Source: DATJHM01 sp035493895 (lineage in GTDB: Bacteria; Chloroflexota; Ktedonobacteria; Ktedonobacterales; Ktedonobacteraceae). From it: a DNA stretch of 41,829 bases. The position numbers were made by a program, and so were the translations under genes. The stretch covers positions 1-41,829 of the forward strand of contig DATJHM010000041.1 in the NCBI GenBank assembly GCA_035493895.1, given 5' to 3'. The notes under the pieces were generated by a model that worked only from the letters and a program-made list of their open reading frames with translations, ran no database searches and had not been told where the DNA came from. Positions 7,001 through 13,846 of the stretch are shown here, piece after piece; within the stretch, counting starts at the first letter, position 1, and each line of letters begins with the position of its first letter.

Positions 7001-8641
7001 CTAGCCAGGCTGCCACACATGCACAGCACGATCCTGGCTCGAAGCAATATATTTGCTGTCTGGCGACCAGGTTACGCTATAGACTCTGCCAGTATGACCG
7101 CGATATGTATAAACATGATCACCAGTAAGAGCTTCCCAAACCTGTACTGTCCTGTCTGTACTTGCTGAGGCAATTCTTTTGCTGTCATGTGACCAGGCAA
7201 CCTCCATAACAACCTCCGTGTGGCCCGAGTATGTATAGACGTGATTTCCAGTAATGGATTCCCAGACTTGCACCTTCTTATCCCAACCCGCCGATGCTAT
7301 GTACCTTCCATCTGGTGACCAGGCAACACACATAAGAGTGTCGGTAGGATGACCGTTATACGAGGCCACAGACAGCCCTGTATCTGCCTCCCAGACCCGC
7401 ACTAGTAAATCACGGCTCGCTGAAGCAATATGTACGCTGTCGGGTGACCAGGTAACACTTCGTACGGTGTCAGAGTGTCCTCGATATGTATAAATATGTT
7501 GATTAGTCTGTGCATCCCAAACTTGCACAGTCCTATCCCAACCTGCTGATGCGATACGTCTCCCATTTGGCGACCACGCCAGATCCCACACGATATCCTT
7601 ATTGCCATCATAGATGTAGATAAGGGCACCAGATGCTGCATCCCAGACCTGCACTGTCTTATCGTCACCACCAGAAGCAATACGTGTACTATCTGGCGAC
7701 CAGGCTATAGCTCGAACATTCGTATCACGGTGACCATGATATGTGTAAAAAGGGCGCCCAGAGTAAGCGTACCAGATCTGAACAGTATGATCACCGCCTC
7801 CGGAGACAATACGTGTACTATCTAAAGACCATCTGACTCGCCATACTGCCTCATGATGGCCCTGGTAGAGAACAAGAAGAGGATTCGCTGTGGAATATTG
7901 GCTGGAAATCTCGGCAAGTGTCCACCACGTTATTCCCACACTTCCAGCTATAAATGCCGTAAGTACGCTTATTATAGAACGTCGTGAAATTTTCCTTGGG
8001 AGGGAAAAAGGTCTACGATCTGGAGAAAGTGAGAATTGCTGCGGCAAGGGATCTCTTCCCTCTAAAAGATCTATTTCTTGCGAAGATACTGGAGTTACAA
8101 TGGAGGGAGGCAGAGTATCAGATGCTTGCGGAAAGTTTGTTGGGTCAGTACTTCTTACTGTAGATGGAGGTGATAAGGGCGAGGTACGAAGATCCTCTAT
8201 AACACCCTTAATACCCCTGACCACGTCTGTGAACGCAGCATCGCGATCGCTCCACAAGGTCACGGGGTTCCCATTGCTCGGCAATGCTTTGAGCATTCCA
8301 AACGGTGCGTCTTGCCAATCTACGGTACGTAAAATAATGGGAATAACGCGGGCATCACCCGCTTGATGTCTCTGCATAGCAGACTTCATCTCAGTCCCAT
8401 AACAATAATCGGAGGCCAGGAAATCTGCACTGACGAGCAGCAAAATAATTGATGCGGTGTTGAGGTGCTGGTCAAGTATCTCCATCCAGTCTGTACCAGC
8501 AATGATCTGACGCTTGTGCCAGATAGAAATAAATCCCTGATGCCGTAACAGGCTCAGATGCTTCTCCAATTCATTACACAACAGCTCATCAGCGTCAGCA
8601 TAAGAATAAAACACCTCTATCGTGTTAGAGTTAGTGCTCAT
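7001..8641 (-). CDS. TIR domain - transmembrane - seven-bladed WD40 protein
   Basis: The 546-residue protein has three parts. Residues 6-150 form a TIR domain: IEVFYSYADAD at the first strand, and SADFLASDYCYGTE with Glu84 at the site of the NADase glutamate. After a Ser/Pro-rich linker a single membrane segment is predicted at about 222-242 (SVLTAFIAGSVGITWW). The rest holds seven WD40 repeats with regular WSPDSxxIASxxxDxTVQVW signatures, enough for a closed seven-blade propeller. Bacterial TIR domains often cleave NAD+ in anti-phage or self/non-self responses, and WD40 propellers act as sensors or scaffolds. Sensor propeller and enzyme would lie on opposite membrane faces if the segment spans the membrane. 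It is a single gene with its own promoter. NADase activity is inferred from Glu84 only. Confidence 0.88.
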   Translation of the reverse strand: MSTNSNTIEVFYSYADADELLCNELEKHLSLLRHQGFISIWHKRQIIAGTDWMEILDQHLNTASIILLLVSADFLASDYCYGTEMKSAMQRHQAGDARVIPIILRTVDWQDAPFGMLKALPSNGNPVTLWSDRDAAFTDVVRGIKGVIEDLRTSPLSPPSTVRSTDPTNFPQASDTLPPSIVTPVSSQEIDLLEGRDPLPQQFSLSPDRRPFSLPRKISRRSIISVLTAFIAGSVGITWWTLAEISSQYSTANPLLVLYQGHHEAVWRVRWSLDSTRIVSGGGDHTVQIWYAYSGRPFYTYHGHRDTNVRAIAWSPDSTRIASGGDDKTVQVWDAASGALIYIYDGNKDIVWDLAWSPNGRRIASAGWDRTVQVWDAQTNQHIYTYRGHSDTVRSVTWSPDSVHIASASRDLLVRVWEADTGLSVASYNGHPTDTLMCVAWSPDGRYIASAGWDKKVQVWESITGNHVYTYSGHTEVVMEVAWSHDSKRIASASTDRTVQVWEALTGDHVYTYRGHTGRVYSVTWSPDSKYIASSQDRAVHVWQPG

Positions 8642-8690
8642 TCTTCTCGTCTTTTCATCTCTCGATCTACAATAGAGTTACTCCGATCAG

Positions 8691-8719
8691 AGTATAATCT
8701 ATTCCTCCTCATGCTGCAA
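8691..8719 (-). promoter_or_regulatory. Promoter of the TIR-WD40 gene
   Basis: On the minus strand TTGCAG, a 17-nt spacer and TATACT lie about 50 nt upstream of the start codon. The match to sigma-A is good. Confidence 0.6.
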
Positions 8720-9105
8720 GATGTCATTTACATACAGATAATTATTATATTGCCATTCCCATTCGTATTTATCAGTTCATGATATTAATACCATATATAT
8801 CTTATTTTATATTTTTAACATTAAAATCTTTATTTTATTATAAAATACATTTTATATAAATTTACACTTCATTCAATAGATATTTAACACTCATGATGGA
8901 TTCCCGCAAGTTTTTCAGGCTCCATGCGAAGCATCGTTAATTACATAACCTATAAATCCTCAAGGGAAAGTTACAGGATAAAAACACCTGAAATATACGA
9001 GCTTCATATGTACAAGATGTAGCAATCAGTTTGCCAGCTGGTTGCTACATTCTAAATTTGCATGTAGCGTAAGAGGTAAAATGTCTAGAGAGAGGGCAAG
9101 TGGTT
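8720..9105. other. AT-rich gene-free stretch
   Basis: No gene was found in these 386 nt. Positions 8775-8900 are extremely AT-rich (long runs of A/T around TTTTATTATAAAAT), unlike the surrounding DNA. It lies upstream of the TIR-WD40 promoter and beyond the end of the UspA-like gene. It could act as an UP-like or nucleoid-protein binding region; a separate hairpin is annotated at 9017-9050. Confidence 0.5.
9017..9050. terminator. Hairpin downstream of the UspA-like gene
   Basis: A 13-bp stem with one G-T pair (9017-9029 with 9038-9050, loop 8 nt) lies 56 nt past the stop of the UspA-like gene. No T tract follows on the minus strand, so it is a stabilising or weak terminator hairpin. Confidence 0.5.
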
Positions 9106-9612
9106 TCAAGGATAGATCTGGTTCATCTGATTCTCTTCATCCCAGCGTAATGCGCTATTTTTGAGCCAACCAGAGCACCAGCGCAGTAAAGAAGCCCAGG
9201 GTCGGCTGATCGGCAAATTTGCTATATACATTGAGTGAACCCGATCTTCCAGCAATTGTTTCACCTCATGTGTGGCAAGCAAGACTCCCGATCCCCCTCG
9301 AACAAAGAGAATGATCCCCTCACATTCCATTTCGCGTGCAAAGGCACGAATACTTTGGACAGGATGCTGGCTACGAAGTTCTACACACTGGATAGGTACC
9401 TCCATGCGTGCAGCTTTCTGGCGCGTGAACTCCAGAATGTCGGTAGACTGTTGAATATCTTCCCAACGAATAGTGGACCTTCCCGAACGTTCGCGAACCT
9501 GAATCAGTGACAGAAGAACCAGCGTAGCCTCGCGACGTTGTGCAAGTTTTAGAGCACTGGTAATTGCAGAGCCGTCGATTCCATGCGTGAAAGGTAACAA
9601 CAGATGGAGCAT
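9106..9612 (-). CDS. UspA-like universal stress protein
   Basis: The 168-residue protein has a UspA Rossmann-like fold: LHLLLPFTHGIDGSAITSAL at the first strand and helix, ATLVLLSLIQV, a mid-region IQSIRAFAREMECEGIILFV-type strand (here VQSIRAFAREMECEGIILFV) and RGGSGVLLATHEVKQLL. The glycine-rich G-x2-G-x9-G ATP motif is only partly preserved, so nucleotide binding is uncertain. A C-terminal extension of about 30 residues is not part of the usual fold. A very strong GGGAGGGGG ribosome site precedes the ATG. It follows the APC permease on the same strand (82-nt gap), and the permease itself has a UspA-like tail, suggesting that the pair works together. Confidence 0.75.
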   Translation of the reverse strand: MLHLLLPFTHGIDGSAITSALKLAQRREATLVLLSLIQVRERSGRSTIRWEDIQQSTDILEFTRQKAARMEVPIQCVELRSQHPVQSIRAFAREMECEGIILFVRGGSGVLLATHEVKQLLEDRVHSMYIANLPISRPWASLLRWCSGWLKNSALRWDEENQMNQIYP

Positions 9613-9694
9613 ACCCCCTCCCAGGAAGCATCAATGATACCAAAAACAGCCTATCTCATCTCTATTTCCCTCTTCCGAATGACGCCTTCCCTTT

Positions 9695-11677
9695 TTACCA
9701 GCGTTTGAGCAGGTGTGCAATCTTACCACGAGGCGTCAATTCGTATCGAATCCGATCAGGGTTAATGTCATGTAGCTGTTCAACCATCAGGGAGGAGAGA
9801 ATGACATCACGAGAGTGCAAGATTTGCCAGACAGATGTGGCGATTGCATCTTCCTGCTGCCGATAGACAAAGCTACGCGAAATCCTGGCCTTGCGTGCCA
9901 GTCCCTCCGCATGGCCCAACGTCTCCTTCGCTGAGACATCATCGAGATAGGGATTTACAATTTCAAATGGCTTCGGGGCACGATCATCTCGTCGCTCACC
10001 CAGGTAGAGAAACACCACAGGATCACTACGCGCATCATCGATAGCGGCTTCGATGATCTGATCATTCTGCGCATCACCAGCAGCCAGCACCGCAAGAACT
10101 GAACCAGGCAAAGGACCTTCGAGATATGCGGTAACAATAGGTGGGCTCCCTTTGCGTATATAGTTGAAATAGGCAACCCCCATACCAATCAGGGCCACTG
10201 ATCCGCCAAAGAGGGCAGCTTGCGGTCTGGAGACCAGACTGACCACCCAGGCGAGGGCCACAAGGACAGTTGTCAATATCCCCAGCCAGAAATCAAGCCG
10301 TAGCCACAGAGTATGGATGATGCCACGAATGACTGTGCGACTCATACCAACGCGTGCAATGACTACCTGTCCATTGGACAACGGGACTTCCTCATGCGCG
10401 AGCAAAGGCATCACAGAAACGCCAGCAAGAGTTCCGTGCCCATTCTTATAAACCTTCTCAGGCGATGGGACAATTTTTCTTCGCCGAGCCAGGATGCGTT
10501 CTCGGGAACGGATCAGATCCAGCCCCAGACAGGTAAGCGTAAAGGCCCCCAACAGACCGAAAGCATATAAGTCCCCAAGCAGATTGATCTTGCCGTTGAC
10601 CAGTATCAGAATAGTGATGGGTATTCCAGTTGCCAGGGCAATCGACCAATGAGGAGTGTCACGAAAGCGGTTTCTCTTGAGAATAAAAGCAGGGAAAAAA
10701 TCCATGCGCGAAAGCGCAAGAAACACATGGTAGGCACCAATAATGGCGGTATTGCTCGCAAAAATCAGGATGAGACTTGCACTGACTGCCACTTCTGTCT
10801 GTAAGAAATTATTGCCCCAATGCCCTCCCAACAGCGAAATAAGCTGGGTTGAGAGCACCTCGTTGGCCGCTTCCTGAGGTTGCAAGAGAGTAGAAAGCAT
10901 CGTAAGCAATGGACTGGTGACTCCGATGGTGAGCACGACCAGGAAGAGTGCGATACCGATGACCTTCTTGCGCGGGGTTTTCATTACAGGTGAGAGCTGC
11001 GAAATACTCTCCAATCCAGAAAAAGCCAGAAATGCTCCGGAGAAACCAACCAGCACGGAGGTCGGCGTGAGCGTTTCATGTGCAAAAACTGACTGAAACA
11101 AGGAAAGCACCTCAGAGAACGAGAGATGCGTAAAGACAGTCCAGAGAATCGCCAGATCACTACAGAAGGCCACGAGCGCACTGACGAGGCTCACTTTGGC
11201 GCTCTCACTGATACCGACCCAATTCAAAACGCCAAGCAACATCAACACCCCGATGGTGATCCATAAGTCAATAGGCAGAACCCCTGGAAGCACCACGCCA
11301 AGATACTGAATAGCCGAAAGGCAGCTGATCGCCGCGGTAAGAAAATAGCTCACCAGGATCAACATCCCTCCCAGGGCTCCCGCCCAGGAATTGATAGCCT
11401 GGGCAGCCACGGAGACGACACCGCCTCCTTCAGGAAAACGCTGACTGACCTCGGCATACTTGAGGGTGAGCAAGACAAATACGACCATTGTGAGCAAAAC
11501 AAAGAAGCCCGCAAGGCCTCTCACGGTACTATAAAGAATGCCAGGAACATAGTAGATCGATGAACCAATATCGGCAAAAACCACAGCCCAACATAGTAGC
11601 GGACCAAGCGTGGCCTTTCCATGCTCATTGTTTTGTGAATGGGAGGTTACGTCGCTATGGAGTGACGTCTGCGTCAT
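9695..11677 (-). CDS. APC-superfamily permease with cytoplasmic UspA-like C-terminal domain
   Basis: The chosen ATG (11677) has AAGGAG 8 nt upstream; an upstream ATG at 11740 would lie inside the leader hairpin. The 660-residue protein has 12 or more membrane segments in the first 500 residues with APC landmarks: DIGSSIYYVPGILY in TM1 (a broken helix for substrate binding), EVSQRFPEGGGVVS after TM2, and FSGLESISQLSPVM in TM6. The last 130 residues (SVLAVLAAGDAQNDQIIEAA, VVFLYLGE) resemble a UspA domain. Such permeases move amino acids or cations with protons; the substrate is not evident. A UspA-like gene follows directly. Confidence 0.85.
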   Translation of the reverse strand: MTQTSLHSDVTSHSQNNEHGKATLGPLLCWAVVFADIGSSIYYVPGILYSTVRGLAGFFVLLTMVVFVLLTLKYAEVSQRFPEGGGVVSVAAQAINSWAGALGGMLILVSYFLTAAISCLSAIQYLGVVLPGVLPIDLWITIGVLMLLGVLNWVGISESAKVSLVSALVAFCSDLAILWTVFTHLSFSEVLSLFQSVFAHETLTPTSVLVGFSGAFLAFSGLESISQLSPVMKTPRKKVIGIALFLVVLTIGVTSPLLTMLSTLLQPQEAANEVLSTQLISLLGGHWGNNFLQTEVAVSASLILIFASNTAIIGAYHVFLALSRMDFFPAFILKRNRFRDTPHWSIALATGIPITILILVNGKINLLGDLYAFGLLGAFTLTCLGLDLIRSRERILARRRKIVPSPEKVYKNGHGTLAGVSVMPLLAHEEVPLSNGQVVIARVGMSRTVIRGIIHTLWLRLDFWLGILTTVLVALAWVVSLVSRPQAALFGGSVALIGMGVAYFNYIRKGSPPIVTAYLEGPLPGSVLAVLAAGDAQNDQIIEAAIDDARSDPVVFLYLGERRDDRAPKPFEIVNPYLDDVSAKETLGHAEGLARKARISRSFVYRQQEDAIATSVWQILHSRDVILSSLMVEQLHDINPDRIRYELTPRGKIAHLLKRW

Positions 11678-11697
11678 ACAAACTCCTTGTTGTTGGA

Positions 11698-11733
11698 GGC
11701 GTCTTTTTCCTACTCCACAATGAAGAAGACGCC
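11698..11733 (-). promoter_or_regulatory. Leader hairpin of the permease mRNA
   Basis: A 12-bp stem with one G-T pair (11698-11709 with 11722-11733, loop 12 nt) ends 20 nt upstream of the permease start codon, just before its ribosome site. It may affect translation or mRNA stability. I see no match to a known riboswitch class. Confidence 0.5.
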
Positions 11734-11770
11734 ATTGCATCTACTCTGAGGTATGATCTTCATTGCCTTT

Positions 11771-11779
11771 AGTGTAGCA
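11771..11779 (-). promoter_or_regulatory. Extended -10 promoter of the permease gene
   Basis: TGCTACACT on the minus strand fits the extended -10 pattern and would give a leader of about 87 nt containing the hairpin at 11698-11733. No convincing -35 is present. Confidence 0.45.
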
Positions 11780-11835
11780 TAAAGAGGTGAAATTTACGAG
11801 GAGAAAAGGGGCAAATTGCATAAATGAGCTCGTTT

Positions 11836-11921
11836 TTCTCAAAATATCCTAAAAATATAACCTGCGTTCTCAATATTTTCTTAAATAGACTATAGTTGTT
11901 TCTCAAAATTACCTTAAAAAT
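11836..11921. repeat. Three phased direct repeats upstream of the permease promoter
   Basis: Copies begin at 11836, 11867 and 11900 with the shared pattern TTCTCAAAATnTCCTTAAAA. They are spaced 31 and 33 bp, about three helical turns, and would lie on one face of the DNA about 60-145 bp upstream of the permease promoter. This looks like a regulator binding array. The regulator is unknown. Confidence 0.6.
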
Positions 11922-11957
11922 GTGTGTGTTTTGTGCACTTTGTCCATAGCCGGAAAT

Positions 11958-11992
11958 ATGGGGCAACGGCTCATCTCTGCTCGTTGCCCCAT
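11958..11992 (-). terminator. Terminator of the beta-propeller lipoprotein gene
   Basis: A perfect 11-bp stem rich in GC (11958-11968 with 11982-11992, loop 13 nt) lies 42 nt after the stop codon of the minus-strand gene ending at 12035. Only a short T stretch follows (ATATTT). Confidence 0.7.
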
Positions 11993-12034
11993 CGATCACC
12001 TTTCCACATTCCCATCCCCAAATCCACGCTCAAC

Positions 12035-13477
12035 TCAGGCTGCGTTCACGGAAAAGACGCTGTTCATTGTGCCCACAAAAATGTGATTCGCTGAAAGCGT
12101 AGGCGTGGCAAAATGGGCCACTGGGCCAAGCGTGATCTGAGCACGCAACTGCCCCGTACTGGCGTCAACTGCATAGAGGGTGCCGGAGGGATCAAGGCTA
12201 TAGAGCGTATGCCCACCAATGACCGGGGGCAATAACAACTGCTTATTCTTCCAACCAAGACTCATCTTCGTTCCCGGCCCAACATTAACCAGTTGCACCC
12301 CATTATTACAGGGCACATAGATCTGTAAACCAAGCAGGGCCGCGCCACCCATTGAACGCGCTCCGGGACAGACAAGCAGCTGATTGAGTTGTCCCCCGAC
12401 CCCACCCAGATTGTCAGCATGGAGCAGATAGCCAATACCGGCCTTACCCGCAGAGAACATGAGGTTGTTTGGCAATGGAAGCGGACCAGTTGAGCCTAAA
12501 TCGGCATCGGTCTCATTATCATGCGGCCATTGTGCAGGCGCAAAACCATCCTGCAAAGCCAGGTCGGCAGAAAGCCGCAAGATCGAATCGCTGTGGTCCC
12601 AGTTTCCCTGCGTTACCTCACCATTGCCAACGGCCACAAAGACATTCCCATTGGCATCAATCGCTGGTCCAGAAGGAGCCCAGATTGCCCCCTCACGCGG
12701 CGTTGGGACACGGTACGACAACAACGGCCCCTGACCGTCAGTCTGAGCTGCAATAATCGTGCCGCGATAGTTTCCGCAGTCACCCGCGAGCCCGCCAAAT
12801 GCAACATAGACATGGTTCTTATAAAGAGCCAGAGCCGAACGCTGCTGATGCGTACGAGGGTCCATACCCGGCAAATCAATCGTACGGCGTATGCGTACCT
12901 GGCCTGTTTGCAGGTCTATTCCCACCAGGATATGCGATGGCCCCCGGATTTCTGCCACGGCAAAAAGTAGGCCCGTCTGGGGATCGTACACGGGTGTGCT
13001 GGTAATGCCCAGAGGATCAATATTGCCACAGGGCAACGTCGAGAGCTGAACCGGAATGCCAACATTGACATGCCACTGTATCGCACCACTGTGCTCATCA
13101 AGCGAGTAAAGAGAATCGTTTTCCGTCACAACCAGTATATGCCCCTGAACCACCAGCGGCTCCGCATAGACCGCACCATCAACATTCGTCTGCCATGTCT
13201 GAGTTAATTGATTAGGATCGATCATAGAGGGAACATATCCACCTCTCAACATATCATGATGATATGTCGGCCAATCTTCCGGTCCTGGATTAGCAGGTTC
13301 AGGGGATGATAGAGGCGTCGAAATTGAGGTTGCCAACGGTGAAGGTGTCGTAACAGGCGTCGCGCTACCAGGAGAAGAATTTGCAGAACTACAAGAACAC
13401 AATAGCATAATCAAACTACAAAGACTGAAACAGATAGTAACGGAAGAAGGACGACGAAACCGTCTTACATCCCTCAT
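12035..13477 (-). CDS. PQQ-like beta-propeller lipoprotein
   Basis: The ATG at 13477 follows a GGAGAG ribosome site; an upstream ATG at 13543 has none. The 480-residue protein begins with a basic n-region and hydrophobic core (ICFSLCSLIMLLC) ending in a lipobox-like LCSC, then a Ser/Thr/Pro linker. From about residue 70 (DWPTYHHDMLRGG) it has the PQQ-type propeller pattern, with blades such as GHILVVTENDSLYSLDEHSG, GLLFAVAEIRG and HTLYSLDPSGTLYAVDASTG. Catalytic residues of PQQ dehydrogenases were not recognised, so it is more likely a surface binding or scaffold propeller (BamB-like fold) than an enzyme. It is monocistronic with a terminator. Confidence 0.8.
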   Translation of the reverse strand: MRDVRRFRRPSSVTICFSLCSLIMLLCSCSSANSSPGSATPVTTPSPLATSISTPLSSPEPANPGPEDWPTYHHDMLRGGYVPSMIDPNQLTQTWQTNVDGAVYAEPLVVQGHILVVTENDSLYSLDEHSGAIQWHVNVGIPVQLSTLPCGNIDPLGITSTPVYDPQTGLLFAVAEIRGPSHILVGIDLQTGQVRIRRTIDLPGMDPRTHQQRSALALYKNHVYVAFGGLAGDCGNYRGTIIAAQTDGQGPLLSYRVPTPREGAIWAPSGPAIDANGNVFVAVGNGEVTQGNWDHSDSILRLSADLALQDGFAPAQWPHDNETDADLGSTGPLPLPNNLMFSAGKAGIGYLLHADNLGGVGGQLNQLLVCPGARSMGGAALLGLQIYVPCNNGVQLVNVGPGTKMSLGWKNKQLLLPPVIGGHTLYSLDPSGTLYAVDASTGQLRAQITLGPVAHFATPTLSANHIFVGTMNSVFSVNAA

Positions 13478-13559
13478 ACCTTTTCTCTCCTTACAGAAAC
13501 GTGCCAGAAAGCCCCATCCATTTATGGCAGGGATAAATGGCATCTTCCCAATTTCAATA

Positions 13560-13846
13560 GATGTGCTATAATGTCAAATAGCACATCATAATACAGGCGT
13601 TTCGGGCTGGCGTAAGATCTCTACCGGGGTCGGTAGAGGCGCTCTTCTCTCCTCACGGACAGATTGCCCATTGTCTTTTGTGCATTTGCTGTACCGAGGG
13701 GCACTCGGGAACAGGGAAGATGAAACTGCTTCATCTTGCAAAACGCTTCTGGACATCAGACCTCTACCTTTCTGCTAAAGATAGCACCAGGGCAAGCTTG
13801 ATGGATGAAGGAAGAATCCCCGCGCATTTATGCTGGGGAGTGTCAA
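13560..13846 (+). mobile_element. Relic or non-autonomous IS200/IS605-type element with an omega-RNA-like body
   Basis: This 287-bp stretch has no credible gene. Its right end (about 13805-13846) closely resembles right ends of IS200/IS605 (TnpB) elements as I know them: GAAGAATCCCC, a short subterminal stem (GCAT-TT-ATGC), GGGGAGTG and a final TCAA, the cleavage tetranucleotide known from IS608. The left side has an inverted repeat (13560-13568 with 13579-13587) overlapping an extended -10 TGCTATAAT (13564-13572). In between are hairpins at 13619-13638 (8 bp), 13694-13708 (5 bp) and 13717-13737 (8 bp), plus CCTCTACC (13761-13768), which can pair alternatively with 13632-13639. No tnpA or tnpB is left. 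The right end touches the ThyX-like stop codon at 13847. The left boundary is uncertain. Confidence 0.55.

Noticed and set aside
9017..9050. Second integrase site because it contains the word found near int
   Set aside because: The word is one arm of a hairpin after the UspA-like gene, is single, and lies 24 kb outside the element next to no tRNA.
11678..12034. Riboswitch in the permease leader
   Set aside because: There is a strong hairpin next to the ribosome site, but none of the conserved cores of the c-di-AMP, lysine or glycine riboswitches could be matched.
12459..12970. Open frames of 90-150 codons on the + strand inside the beta-propeller gene
   Set aside because: They lie fully inside a well supported gene on the other strand and have no ribosome site or family features.
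13588..13846. 6S RNA, tmRNA, SRP RNA or RNase P RNA
   Set aside because: The hairpins lack the long rod of 6S RNA and the conserved words of the other RNAs; the right end instead matches an IS200/IS605 border.
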